Part shown: positions 24,258 through 36,500 of the stretch, one piece after another
How the letters are laid out: the number at the start of each line of letters is the position of its first letter
How positions within the stretch are numbered: the stretch's first letter is position 1
Assembly (NCBI GenBank): GCA_029204225.1
Contig: CM055102.1
Coordinates: 7,426,496 to 7,490,495 of the forward strand
DNA: 64,000 nucleotides
From: Diphasiastrum complanatum
Lineage: Eukaryota > Streptophyta > Lycopodiopsida > Lycopodiales > Lycopodiaceae
Direction: 5' to 3'
Notes under the pieces: generated by a model
Told to the model about the DNA's origin: nothing
Databases searched by the model: none
Seen by the model: only the letters and a program-made list of their open reading frames with translations
Program-made: the position numbers and the translations under genes

Positions 24258-24794
24258 TCAAACAAATGTTAGTCGATCGTTATGTCGTTGCCCGTAATAG
24301 TTCACGCGAGACTCAAAAACTTCTTTGCGGCTTGTTATTTGACAACATTGCCTTTTGCAACAATCAATTGTGGAGACTGCCATGACACTAGAAATACCAC
24401 ATACCTTTATTTTCTCTTTGTTTCCATTGCCATGCATTGTAGCATGTCCTTGTTTCGAAGCATACACTTGGTGATTCAAACTATCTCCTTTGCTAAATTT
24501 AATTGCATTTGATTTTATGCCCGCATTGAATCCTGATGGTGTATTCTTTGAAATGTTGCAATGTCTGGACTGCAAATTTGGCATCTCTGACGACTCATCA
24601 CATCCAAAGGCTTCCTGCGGTGACAAGGCCCTCCTCTTGATCGAGCTTTCACCTTGTAGCAGTGGAAAACCATTGCTCGTTTGCACGTATGGTATAAACC
24701 ATCGATACACAGGATCTTCTTCTAGTTGTGTGAGACATGCTGGGCATTGACCACCATCAGCTGTCTTGTATACAATTACACCGACCGAGTCCAC
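24258..24794 (-). pseudogene. Cys-containing exon-like segment, 178 codons
   Basis: Open from 24794 to 24258 (MDSVGVIVYKTADGGQCPAC at the start). It has a CxxC (CPAC) followed by LTQLEEDPVYRWFIPYVQTS, then a polar stretch. Upstream, a different frame (HKCEDESITLGKAIVSLV, 24880-24800) leads into it, so a frameshift or splice lies near 24795. A short zinc-binding motif is possible but not shown. Confidence 0.35.
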
Positions 24795-24799
24795 ACCCA

Positions 24800-25341
24800 G
24801 CTGCTCATTGCCCGAATGTCATGTGGTGAAACAAGCGACACAATAGCCTTTCCTAGAGTAATGGATTCATCCTCACATTTATGTGCCAATAAAACTTGTC
24901 TTCCAATCCAATCCCTTCTTTGAATGAAACTGTCACATTCCTTTCTTTTGGATAAAATCGTTGTTCTTGTACATTTATCTTCAAAATTTGTCCTTCAAAA
25001 ACCTCCTCCTGTATCCAGGAATTCCTCTACTTTTGCCAAGGAATTTTGTCATCAAGTTCTCGAGCAACAATAGTGCTTGAGACATCATCAATGCAATGTT
25101 TTTTCATTTCAGAAAGTGACCACAACACATAGGTACCAATGGCCTCTTCTATTGTCTCAGCACCCATTGTTGGAAAAAGGAGCATTGCATCAAGTTGCAT
25201 GTCTTTTTCTACACTCACGCATGCCATGCCATCCTCTATTCTTTGAAAGTGACATAGATCTCCAACACATGTGCTTTTAATCTTGCCCAAGGCTAACAAA
25301 ACTCCATGGGATTGCAGATCCACTAGGTCTCCAACCACAAC
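24800..25341 (-). pseudogene. N-terminal exon-like segment, weakly Tnp1/En-Spm-like
   Basis: A good 3' splice site (ttctttttcaaccag) precedes VVVGDLVDLQSHGVLLALGK at 25341. The ~80-residue segment, with LLFPTMGAETIEEAIGTYVL, has the size and look of the plant Tnp1/En-Spm-associated domain (small barrel followed by a helix), but the resemblance is weak. A TAG follows near 25032, then the frame continues (WIQEEVFEGQILKINVQEQR). This may be the N-terminal side of the DUF7869-like gene. Confidence 0.35.
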
Positions 25342-25541
25342 CTGGTTGAAAAAGAACATTAGCAAATGCGCATGCATGAACAAGTAAGTTTGACAAAACT
25401 AACACTCATTAAATCACAACATCAACAACACATTTAATATAAAACCTGACCCACAACATGTAATTGTCAAGTATAAGCCAGTCTGCTCACTAGTACTCAC
25501 TAATGTCTCAAGAATGGTAATGTAGAACTAAAGAATGATGA

Positions 25542-25699
<158 letters not shown>

Positions 25700-26169
25700 A
25701 TATGACATTAGGCATATTAGAGATCGGACAAATAGAGAATGTTGTGCAGGTGAGATAAAGTCTTCTCTCCAAAGTAGGTATGGCGGGGTGCCGAAAAGGG
25801 CACCAGAGGGGGCGAGGCACAAATATCGTGCTCCAAGGCTCAGAAATCGGACGACAATAGGGTGGTCAACCAAGAAAGAAATAGTAGCAACAACATCCGT
25901 CGAGAAACACTACTATTATGTTTTAATGACGCTAGATTTTGGGATCATGAAAACCCTTAGGCATAACCTAGTCAAATACTTCATGGTTAATGCTACCTTT
26001 AAACATGCACTTTTTTAAGCATGTGCTAGGAGTGGTCACCTCACTGGTGCCACCTAGCGGTGCAGCCCTGGTTCCACAATAATAGGTGGTGTTGGTGTGA
26101 CTGTTGTTTTGAGAGGGTCGGTCAAAACACAAAAAAGACTACTTTGGTGGAACACAAATTAAAGTGTGT

Positions 26170-27175
26170 AGAACTACTCATAACTAGAAGAGGTTTTTCT
26201 TGAGACCATATAACCGTAAGTCAAACATTGTTCGAGTTACTAGTACAACAAGAGGTTTTTCTTCAAACCACACAACTGTAACTTGAACATTGTTCAAGTT
26301 AATAGTACAAAAAGCGGTTGTTCTTGAGACCATACGAGCGATATAACTGTAACTCGAGCACTGTTCAAGTTATTAGTACAACAAGAGGTTGTTCCTGGGA
26401 CCATATGAGCGATATAGCTATAACTCGAGCATTGTTCAAGTTATTAGTATAGAAGAGGTTGTTCTTGAGACCATATAGCTGTAACTTGAACACTGTTCGA
26501 GTTATGAGTACAACAAAAGGTTGTTCTTGAGACCATACTAGCAACATAGCTGTAACTCGAGAAATGTTCGAGTTATCAGCATAGAAGAGATTTTTCCTGA
26601 GACCATATAGCTATAACTCGAACACTGTTTGAGTTACTAGAACAAGAAGAGGTTGTTCCTGAGATCCTATAGTTGCAACTCAAACACTGTTCGAGTTATT
26701 ATTATAGAAGAGGTTCTCCTAAGACCAAATGAGACCATATAGTTGTGAGACCATATGAGACCATATAGCTGTAACTTGAACATTGTTTGAGTTATGCGTA
26801 CAACGAAAGGTTGTTCCTGAGACCATACGAGCAAAATAGTTGCAACTAGAGTATTGTTCGAGCTGCTAATATAGAAGAGGTGGTTCTTGAGACAATATAG
26901 TGGTAACTCGAACAGTTTTCGAGTTAGTAGTATAGAATAGCTTGTTCTTGAGACCATATAGTTATAACTCGATCACTGTTCGAGTTATTAGTATACAAGA
27001 GGTTCTTCCTGAGACCATATAGTTGTGAGACCATATAGCTATAACTCAAACATTGTTGGACTTACGAGTACAACAAAAGGTTGTTCCTGAGACCATATGA
27101 GCAATATAGCTGTAACTAGAGTATCGTTCGAGCTGCTAGTATAGAAGAGGTTGTGCACTTTCTATAGAAGAGGTT
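26170..27175 (+). repeat. Tandem array 1: 62-72 bp units around a palindrome
   Basis: About 15 units, starting at about 26190, 26251, 26313, 26386, 26455, 26517, 26586, 26649, 26711, 26807, 26876, 26938, 26999, 27069 and 27135. Each has 'gaggttgttcttgagacc' then 'atatagctgtaact' and a palindrome of the form ACTCGAACACTGTTCGAGT, then 'tattagtacaac'. Unit length changes with an optional 'gagcgatata'-like insert. Many differences are CG to TG/CA changes. Confidence 0.9.
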
Positions 27176-27289
27176 CAAGATGAGATATGTGCAAGAACAC
27201 CTCTTATTTTCATTTGCAAAATTCAAATATACCCATGTGATAATGTGACTTATCTGTCCATCCTAAACTCATGTGTAATCGATTTTGGA

Positions 27290-27504
27290 TAATTCCTGTC
27301 ATTCAAGAACTCCTGACAAATGATTCATATCTCGTTTATACAACTAAAAAAGCAATCCAATATCATATACTACAAAAGGCTTCAGATCATAGCTCCAACT
27401 CGAGAACTGCTCAAGTTAGACAATTTGAAATATGGTTTATACAACTCAAAAAGCAATAGCATATGATATGTCAATTCAATGGAATCATGGCATACATCTG
27501 CCTC
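27290..27504 (+). repeat. Array 2, left portion (before element D)
   Basis: Matches the ~436-bp higher-order unit seen at 30873-31709, from 'cattcaagaactcctgac' to 'catacatctgcctc'. It is cut at 27504 by the insertion of element D; the last five bases, gcctc, are duplicated at 30873-30877. Confidence 0.85.
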
Positions 27505-28328
27505 TGTCAGAAATGGTGAACTCTTGCAACTTTGTCGCAGCACGAACAAGACACGAAGGTCGAACAATTCGCAACAGTCAACATGACTTTGACTCGAAGC
27601 ACGAATGAGAACAATTTGCGACAGTCAACGTGTCTTTGACTCGAAGCACGAACGATTCGCGAATCAATCACGAATCGCAAACACACCTCCAGGACCGCAA
27701 AGCCGAAAAAGGGACGCAAAACAAAAACTATGAAAAGAACGAAAGCAAATGGGAGATTACGAAACAGACGAAGGAAAATCTTTCGCGCTGCCAGCTGGCA
27801 GCTCAACAGGCTTCACGCCCAGCTGAAACGAGTAGCAATGACATAGACTAACTAACTAGTTGATTAGCATTAACTAGCGATGTGATTCTATGTTTAGCTA
27901 TCTTGTAAACTCCACATAGTGGAGGTATAAACGATCCTCTCTGGATTATAATAAAGAAGCGAATACAGAGATCTGTAAGAGACAGACAGAGACGTAGCGA
28001 ATAGAGTAAGAAAGAAATGACACCATATCTATGCATGAAAGTCTGCTAACAAGTAGAACACAGCGAAAGAGTTGAATGTCATTCTGCCAACGAGCGTGAC
28101 ACTGACGAATTCACTCTAAACTAAAACTGATAATTGAGTCACTCTATTTTCGTGCATCTTGTCTTGTGCTGTATATCATGATTGCTAGAATAGAATATGT
28201 TCTGTGATACGTAGTCGAGTGTCTGGGATTCTGCACAAAAGAGAATTAAAAGACAGAAAATTGTTCGTGATAAAGAAGACGAAGTGAGGATGAACACGAA
28301 TCAATCCCACGCACGCGCTCACGCCACA
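27505..28328 (+). repeat. 5' LTR of element D (824 bp)
   Basis: TG...CA ends. Contains an internal ~52-bp imperfect tandem duplication near 27560-27650 ('cgacagtcaacgtg', 'tttgactcgaagcacgaa'). Its last ~240 bases match 30624-30872 closely. Confidence 0.85.
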
Positions 28329-28340
28329 TGGTATCAGAGC
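28329..28340 (+). other. Primer binding site of element D (TGGTATCAGAGC)
   Basis: Exact initiator tRNA-Met site directly after the LTR end. Confidence 0.9.
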
Positions 28341-28393
28341 ACCCAGGTTGTCACTACTGATATCCCAGCAGTGATTCTTCCAGACAACATAAT

Positions 28394-28880
28394 ATGGCTA
28401 CGACAATCCAGACCAGAGTAGCAATCAATCTCGATGGCGCAAATTACAGCATCTGAAAATTCAAAATCAAAACACTCCTGAAGGGCAAAGGCATCTGGTC
28501 AATGACCGAGCTCTCAGAGGTGCAGCCTCCAGAGGAGACTCGAGGAGAGCTGAATGGATCAGAAAGGATGAGCGCGCAATGGCGATCGTTGTTTCGTTCA
28601 TAAATGAAGATCTACTCATGCAAATTGAAGACTACGAAAGCAGCCATGCAACATGGATCCTTAGATCTGACAATGGAGGTGAATACAAAAGCACAAAATT
28701 CTCAAGATTCTGCGAAGAACAGGGGATTGAACACCAGTTCACTCCTGCATACACACCAGAATACATCAGAAAGAAAAAACAGAACGCTAGTCGAAGGAGC
28801 CAGATGCGTGATGGCACAGGTTCAATAGCCAGGCCAATTCTGGGCCGAAGCAATAGCTGCAGTAGTACATCTGCAGAATA
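28394..28880 (+). pseudogene. Element D gag fused by deletion to integrase
   Basis: Gag begins at 28394 (MATTIQTRVAINLDGANYSI) with a TGA in place of the Trp of NYxxW. The frame 28579-28881 runs through a gag segment (FINEDLLMQIEDYESSHATW) straight into integrase (SDNGGEYKSTKFSRFCEEQG). The rest of gag, the protease and the integrase N-terminus are missing. The DxxGEY motif and HQFTPAYTPEY are recognisable integrase core residues. Confidence 0.75.
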
Positions 28881-28898
28881 GATAAAAAAACGACAGCG

Positions 28899-29300
28899 TT
28901 GGAGCACAAAATACCGTACGAGATGTGGACAGGTAGAAAGCCTGATCTGTCATACGCACGAGTGTTTGGATGTGCAGCATACAAGCACATTCCAAAAGAA
29001 AAGAAAAACAAGCTCAATGACAAATCCGAGCAAACAATCATGGTCAGCTACTCGAACGGAACACATGTGTACAAACTCTACGATCCAACCACGAAGAAGG
29101 TTGTTTCGAACAGAGATGTGAAGTTCGTCGAGTCCACATTCCCTGGACTGAAAGACGAAAGAGGCCATGAGATCTTCACACTGCTGCCTATTCAAGAGGG
29201 AGATCAAGGATATTCATCAAATCATAATGCAGGCCCCCAGACTCTAGAGCAGCAGGAAACAGAGGATCGATTCCATGAACAAGAAATGTTCGAGCAGTGA
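28899..29300 (+). pseudogene. Element D integrase C-terminal part
   Basis: 133 codons: EMWTGRKPDLSYARVFGCAA is the typical post-core segment of Copia integrase, followed by HIPKEKKNKLNDKSEQTIMV and the VSNRDVKF-like strand. It ends in a stop at 29298 in the linker before reverse transcriptase. Confidence 0.75.
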
Positions 29301-29370
29301 CGAAATGAACCTCGAAGGTCAACCAGACAAAGAAGACCTCCAGACCGCTATTCTGACAATCTTCAATAGA

Positions 29371-30194
29371 GCGAAGACACGCAGTTCGAGTACTGCAGCT
29401 TCACAGAAGAACCAGCTACATACCAAGAAGCTATCCATAGTCTAGAGGGAGAATTTTGGAAACAAGCAATGTCAGAAGAGATCGAGTCGATAAGGCGAAA
29501 CGAGGCATGGACATTAGAGTCACTACCAAAAAACAGAAAAGTAGTCAACTGCAAATGGGTGTACAAGAAGAAGCTAAAATCAGATGGCACCATTGGCCAC
29601 TACAAAGCAAGGCTTGTCGCGAAGGGCTACACGCAGAGATATGGTGTCGACTATTTCGACACATATTCCCCCATGGTCAAGATGACAAGCATAAGGCTGC
29701 TCCTTGCATACGCCACACAGTACAATCTGAAAATTCACCAAATTGACGTGAAAATAGCCTTTCTCCACGGAGATCTAGAGGAGAAAATTTTCATGAAGCA
29801 ACCTAAAGGCTATGAAGACCCCGACAACAGACAATATGTCTGTCGATTGCAAAGATGCATCTACGGTCTAAAACAGGCATCACGAGCCTGGTACAAAAAG
29901 CTTGATAGTCTTCTGAAGTCTCTAGAATTCAATCCTACACAGCCAGACTATAATGTCTACATCAAAAAAGTAGAAAAGGATTTTGTGATACTGACCATTT
30001 TCGTGGATGATTCGTTGATGATAGAAAATTCCTTGATGTTGATCAAAGACACGAAGAATCAGATTTCTGAAAACCACGAAATCATAGATCTTGGAGAAGC
30101 AACAAAATGCCTAGGGCTGGAGATCAGAAGAGATCAAACAAATGGCGAAATGCACTTGAGTCAGTCAGAATATGCCAGAAGAGTGCTAAAGTAG
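29371..30194 (+). pseudogene. Element D reverse transcriptase
   Basis: RVT_2-type domain, open from about 29371 with the longest frame 29469-30194 (241 codons). Motifs: NCKWVYKKKLKSDGTIGHYK, VDYFDTYSPMVKMTSIR, IHQIDVKIAFLHGDLEEKIF, CIYGLKQASRAWY, and the catalytic box FVDDSLMI (Phe for the usual Tyr). A TAG ends it at 30192 (RRVLK-stop). The Copia reverse transcriptase copies element RNA in cytoplasmic particles. Confidence 0.8.
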
Positions 30195-30650
30195 TACCAC
30201 ATGATGGACTGTGAAGAGAAAGCCACACCAATGATAGCTGGAGCCAAGCTCACGAAACAGGATTGCCCAAAAACATAAGAGGAAGAATAGAAGATGGCAG
30301 GTATACCTTACCATAACTTATTCAGTAGTCTGATGTACTTAACAATTTGTACCAGACTCGATCTGGCTTTCTCTGTTTACGCATTGAGTCAACTGTTCCA
30401 ATCCTGGTCTAGCACATTGGAAAATGGCCAAACGAATCCTACAGTATCTGAAGGGTACCCAGAATGTTGGATTAACCTACAGAACTAGAAATGAAGAGAA
30501 AGAATTCGAGCTGCATCACTACAGTGATGCGAACTGGGCAAGCTGCAAAGATGACAGCAAGTCCATTACTGGAGGATGTACGATAGCGTGCGGAGCTGCA
30601 ATCAGCTGGATATGCAAAAAGATGAGCGTGACACTGACGAATTCACTCTA
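30195..30650 (+). pseudogene. Element D RNase H, truncated
   Basis: LFSSLMYLTICTRLDLAFSV leads into RNase H after stops and a frameshift (MAKRILQYLKGTQNVGLTYR; HHYSDANWASCKDDSKSITG). The frame stops shortly after ISWICKK where the sequence switches into the middle of the 3' LTR (30624). The remaining RNase H active-site region is deleted. Confidence 0.75.
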
Positions 30651-30872
30651 AACTAAAACTGATAATTCAGTCACTCTATTTTTGTGCATCTTGTCTTGTG
30701 CTGTATATCATGATTGCTAGAACAGAATATGTTCTGTGATGCGTAGTCGAGTGTCTAGGATCTTGTAAGGGCTTCCGGACAAAAGACAATTAAAAGACAG
30801 AAAATTGTTCGCGATAAAGAAGATGAAGTGAGGACGAACACGAATCAATCCCACGCACGCGCTCCCACGACA

Positions 30873-31709
30873 GCCTCAAACACTGCTCAAGTTAGACACC
30901 AATTTTGTCCAGATTATACACTCTTGGCAATTATAGCAAGCTTGACAAAGGAATCATGGCATACCTAACTTGAGCACTGCTCGAGTTCCACGATTTGAAA
31001 TGTGGTCTACACAACTGAAAATGCAATCCAACATCATATGTCCACAAAGGCTTCAGAGAATACCCCTAACTCGAGCACTGCTCGAGTTGGACACCAAATT
31101 TTGTTCATTCAAGAACTTCTGACAAAGGATTCATATCTCGTTTTTACAACTAAAAAAACAATCCAATATCATATACTACAAAAGGCTTCAAATCATAGCT
31201 CTAACTCGAGCACTGCTTGAGTTAGACAATTTGAAATATGGTTTATACAACTCAAAAAACAATAGCATATGATATGTTTGTACAATTGAATCATAGCATA
31301 CATCTGCCTCGAACACTGCTCAAGTTAGACACCAAATTTGTCCAGATTATACACTCTTGGCAATTATAGCAAGCCTGACAAAGGAATCATGGCATACCTA
31401 ACTTGAGCACTGCTCAAGTTCCACAATTTGAAATGTGGTCTACACAACTAAAAATGCAATCCAACATCATATGTCTACAAAGGCTTCAGAAAATACCCCT
31501 AACTCGAGCACTGCTCGAGTTGGACACCAAATTTTGTTCATTCAAGAACTCCTGACAAAGGATTCATATCTCGTTTATACAGCTAAAAAAGCAATCCAAT
31601 ATCATATACTACAAAAGGCTTCAGATCATAGCTCTAACGCGAGCACTGCTCGAATTAGACAATTTGAAATATGGTTTATACAACTCAAAAAGCAATAGCA
31701 TATGATATG
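30873..31709 (+). repeat. Array 2, two ~436-bp higher-order units
   Basis: Unit starts near 30874 and 31311. Each has four palindromic boxes of the type ACTCGAGCACTGCTCGAGT (for example near 30963, 31065, 31203) separated by unique sequence such as 'atttgaaatgtggtctaca' and 'tcttggcaattatagcaa'. The second unit is interrupted at 31709 by element K and resumes at 37280. Confidence 0.9.
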
Positions 31710-32356
31710 TGTGAAAATTGTCAACATTTCCTTGTCTAGTTTTAGGCCAAAATTGCTAAAAATGGCACATAGTTTAGGATCTGACTTTTCACACGTGTGA
31801 AACAGGTCTAGATATTTTTAGTAAGTGTATTTTTTCAGTATGAAGAAGTGTCGAACTTCAAGACCTTCGAAATGAGTCCATTTTCATGTATTTTGGACAT
31901 ATATGCCAATTTTACCTATATAGGGCATATTTTAGGTAAGGAGGGTCTAGAGAGAGGAGAGAGAGTCATCTCTCTCAGCTATATATAGCAGGTAGGCCGT
32001 GGAGAAACAGGTTGGAGCAGATCCATTGTATTCATTTGCTTAATGAGAGATTTTTCTATTGGGTTCTCCTTCCATTGTTGGCATTGTGTAGTGATTGAGT
32101 TCAAGCTTTGTGTGTATGATCTTAGGTGCTTTCCAAAAGTGGTAGGCTGATGTATTATGGACTGTATAATGCTATTTTGGGCCGCACTTGATGTTTATGG
32201 AAGTTTCCATTTGTGATAAATGCTTTTTGATCAAGTTCTTTGCATTCTAGGTAGCATAGAATGTGTTGCCAATTCCTAGCTTATGTAGTTTGGAGTGCAA
32301 GCATTCAAGCCAATGATCTTGGAGTTTAGATCCACTTAGGATCTGTATTTTTCACA
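31710..32356 (+). repeat. 5' LTR of K (647 bp)
   Basis: TGTGAAAATT start and TTTTTCACA end. It differs from the 3' LTR at one position (tgtcgaact here, tgtcaaact near 36778), a CpG transition. A TATA-like 'ctatatatagc' lies at 31979-31989. Confidence 0.93.
31979..31988 (+). promoter_or_regulatory. TATA-like box in the K LTR
   Basis: 'ctatatatag' in the middle of the LTR, after a GA-rich stretch (gagagaggagagagagtcatctc region). Its place suits the U3/R border; the start site is inferred about 25-35 bases on. Confidence 0.55.
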
Positions 32357-32368
32357 TGGTATCAGAGC
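32357..32368 (+). other. Primer binding site of K (TGGTATCAGAGC)
   Basis: Exact tRNA-iMet site starting directly after the LTR. 32369-33526 is untranslated leader with no supported gene. Confidence 0.93.
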
Positions 32369-33526
32369 TGGTTGGCTTCTATTTACAGTAAGTATTCCAT
32401 TTTTGGTGATATTTGGATGTTTGATCAAGTTCTAGCATGATTTTGCATTGCTTTGTTGATCAAATCTTACTAACCTTTGTTTTGTGAGTTGAACTTGTGG
32501 ATCAAAAGCATATTTCAGGTCTATTGAAGATCAGAGGCTGAAAAGAAACTATTTTGGATCAGATCATAACACCTAATCATTTGTGATTGTGAGGCTTGTG
32601 CATATTCAATACTAACAATGTTCTTTTCAATCCTATTGTTGACAATCTCCATTCTTGGATGAACACTCTCCTTAAGTGGATGAAACTTCTCCTTAAGTGG
32701 ATGACAAATGCTCTTTTGAGTGAGTTGTAATTCTCCTAAAGGCTGAGCAAAGCTCCCATTTGGATGAAAGATCCCCTTTTTGGGTGAACATATTGCAAGC
32801 TCCATTGTGAAGAGCATATTGTAAAGATTGTCATCAATTTTGGCATAATTTTTGGTGTACTTTGTTGAGCATGTAAGTAACTCTCCTTATGTAATTTGAT
32901 TGGAGCATTTGCTGGAAGGTGTTAACCATTATGCAAGTGTGTTTTTAGGTTCTTAACAGGTTGAGGAACATTCTCATGTGAAGTGATCTTAGATCTACAT
33001 CTAAACACCAAGATTTGACAAGATAGTGAAGCTAGTCTTGTGATTCACTAAGTGTGCTCATTCATTCACCTCTAAATCTTGTATTTATCACTTGCTGGAG
33101 TTTATAAACTTTTAGAAGTGTGGTTTACATGTGGTTTACAGGTTGAATCAATATCTTAGTGTGTTGATCATATGTTGATCAAGTTTGTTCATTACTAGGT
33201 AATCTTGGCATCCTAGTTTTGGGTATTTTCTAAGAATGCAAGTAACTCTTCACACCATAACTTGATTTGGTCACTTGCTGGAAAGTTTGAGAGCTTAAGC
33301 AAGAGTGTGTTCAGGTTGGTTTGATTTTGTAATCCATTCTTAGTGTGTGCAAAGTGTTGCATGTGTTTCAATCTTCCTTTCTATGCTTGGAAACCATCTA
33401 GGTTCAAGATAGAAGTGTTTTAGGGTCCTAAATCTTCATAGATCTCTTTATCTATCATTTGTTGAGAGAAAAGTGAGTGCTAAGTGCTTTAGGACAAAAC
33501 CTAAAAGTTGAAGAAACATTAGAATC

Positions 33527-36500
33527 ATGGCTTCCAATGGTGGGATCATGCTAGAGTCTAGTGAAAGGTTGAGTTCATCAAACTACTCTACTTGGAAAGT
33601 GAGGATGGAGTCCTTACTTGAGTTGAATGAACTCATGGACATAGTTGCAGAAATTGAAGAGAGACCTCTCACACTTCAAGAGCAACAAAGGTTTGATAAG
33701 AAGGCCAAAAGGGCTCTTCATATCATTAAAATGAATGTTACAAATGAACTTCTCAAGGAAGTTGGAAAGTGTCAAAGTGCAAGTGAGGCATGGAATGCCT
33801 TAAAGAAGCTCTTTGAATCAAAGTCCACATCTAGGGTATTGACCCTAAGGAGACAAATATTTTCTAGTAGGCAAAGAGAGGGTGAAAGTGCTCATGCATT
33901 TATCTTGAGAGTTAAGTCCCTAAGTGATGATTTAGCATGCATTGATGAGAACATAAAAGATGGTGAAATAGTCCAAGTTATGTTGAATGGTTTGCTAAAT
34001 GAACATGCTAACCTTGTGCAAAGTTTTGCCATTCAAAGAGTCTTGCCAAGTGTGGTTGACTTGCAAGAAATCTTATTGGCTGAAGAACATAGGTTGCAAT
34101 CAAAGCTTGATGGTGCATCCTTGCAAGGTGGAGGTGAAGAGGCTTTCTTCACAAAAGGCAAATTCAAGGGCAAAGGTAAAGGCAAAGGGAAATGGTCCAA
34201 AGGTGGTAACTTTGATCATGATGATCACTCTTCCTCTTCCTCTTCTACTAAGAACAATAAGTCAAAGTTCAAGTGCTTTTATTGTGGGATAAAAGGACAT
34301 TTTGCAAATGAATGCCATAAGAAACAAAATGCTAGATCTAGGTTGAGATCTAATGTACTTCTTGGAGATGATAATTGTTGTGCTAACTTGGCAAGCTTTG
34401 GTGAATCTATGGTCAATTTTTTGGATCCATTGGATCTTGAAGATGCACTAGTGTTACCTACTAGTCATATGGAGTCATGTGGAGCTAAATTAGCATCATG
34501 TTTGTACTCTTCTACTCATGGACTTCCAAGGCTTGTTGGTTCTTCAATGGTGCTAGATGGCAAGTGCAAAAATGGAAAAGGTAAGGAAGGAGCTAACTTC
34601 ATCAATGGAGTTGATGAAGATTCTTCTTTGGAAGTGATTGTTGCTAATGACTTGTTTGTTCATATGGAAAAAGATGGAGATGCTAAGTGTCATTCTTTGC
34701 AAGAAGATGGTTGTTCTTCTAATTCTTTTCATATTGATGTATGTAATCATGTGGGAAAAGATGATGGTGCTTTGAGCATGCTTGAAGGAAATGGTTCTTT
34801 TACATCTTTTTGTGATAAAGTCATTTGTGCAACAAGTGGTGTCACATTTCTTCATAAAAAGAGTAGATCAAAGGTTTCTATCATGAGACTTGGTGAGGGA
34901 GATCACAAGTCAAAAGGAAGAGAAGTATGTGAAGTGTTCAAAGTAGGATGTACTTTGAATGATGTTTTTATGAACGATAGTGAGGAAGAATCATTATCAT
35001 ATGACTCATTACCTAAATCATTGAGTAGAAGTTCATGTTTGAAAAGAGAGAGTACTTCAATCACTCTTATGTTGAAGGTACTAAGGATTCTTTTCTTGGC
35101 TTCTAATATTCAAGAGTCTTCTACTTCTTATGGTGCAACTATCAAGAGGGAGGTTTCTAACTTTTGTGGTGCTAGCATTAAGAGGGAGTCTTGTGAAGGA
35201 AAGGGCAATGGAAGAGTGGTTCTTGGGAAGATCCAAAGCATGGATCTAACATCTCTTCATCAACTCAAAGCATTCTATGATTGTGGTGGATTGTTCATTC
35301 ATGGTCAAGATGGCAAAAGGTTGGTTGAAGAAGACTACATGGAGCAACTCAAGTGGCAACTTCTTCAAGGCAAGGGAGATATCATTGGTGAGCTTATTGA
35401 GGTTTGTTATGAACTCAAGAGGGCTGTTTTGATTAGGTTTGATACTCATCTTCACCTACTCTACTTCATGTTAAATGGAAATGTTGGAATCTATCTTTTG
35501 GTTTATGATGGTGGCATTGTTTTCACTAACTATAGTGAAGGGTCAAATTTGAGCATTGATGAGATCTTGTGGGATCTTAATCATGTGTTTGAGAGGGAGT
35601 ATCTTCAGAGTTTCAGATCTGAAGATGTTCACATATGCAAGATCTTTGATGTCTTATTGGAAGATCAAGAGGTTGATCTTGGATTGCTTCATCAACACCA
35701 AGAGACAAGTGGCAATTCGAAGCTAGTGAAAAGCATCAAAGAAGAGACAAATGGTCAAGGCATTTTGGATCTGTTTTTACAGGTTCTTGAAGGTTCAAGT
35801 AAGGTCTTTGGAGCTGCAAGGAAGTGTCTTCTTACTCTACCTCACTTGCCTAATCTCATGTATGAACATTGTTATGTCAATGTGTTGAAATTGTCAAATT
35901 TCAATAAAACTAGTTCCATAGTTTTGCATCCTTTGGATCTTGGAGATGGAATAGTTATCATTGCTGGTTTGTATGATCAAGTACATGAATTCATTCAGAT
36001 CTTGAAAGGTATTGAAGTGGTCAATATGTTTTCTTTTGAACAAAGTTCAAGATCTAGTATTCTAGTGTTGGCAAATTGGCAACTTGTTGACATTGTAGGA
36101 TCAAGCGTTGTGTGCAAATCTTGTGGAGGTACTTCAAGTATTTCAAGTTCAGGTTTTGGTCATTCAAATGGAGTAGGGAACACATCTTTTTGGCATTCAT
36201 TCACTCAAAGGCTTTCATGGATTGAAGATCTACAAAGGCAAGGTGGTGATGGAAGTTCATTCATGGAGATACATGTTGCATTCACTATATGTATAGTGAA
36301 ATGTGGAGGAGGCATGCAAACACTTGTTGATCACTTTCATTTACAACTTGTTTGCTGCTATTTTACAGAGAAACCAGAGATGGATACATGGAGGAATTCA
36401 TTAATTGAGATTCTATGTTCTTTTACATGTACCATTTTTATGATTCTATGTAAAATTGATGTAAGAAATAGTGAAGCATCCTATATGGACACTATTATCT

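Larger units (their letters stand above)
27505..30872 (+). mobile_element. Copia element D, internally deleted, inserted in array 2
   Basis: Starts TGTCAG at 27505 and ends CACGACA at 30872, flanked by the 5-bp direct repeat gcctc (27500-27504 and 30873-30877). The 5' LTR is 27505-28328; the 3' LTR is only its last ~250 bases (30624-30872). Internal deletions join gag to integrase near 28660 and RNase H to the middle of the 3' LTR near 30624. The unit of array 2 continues on both sides, so the insertion site is unambiguous. It cannot be autonomous. Confidence 0.9.

Noticed and set aside
26170-27175. CRISPR-like array
   Set aside because: Repeats and intervening sequence are both conserved, so there are no unique spacers, and the context is a plant genome.
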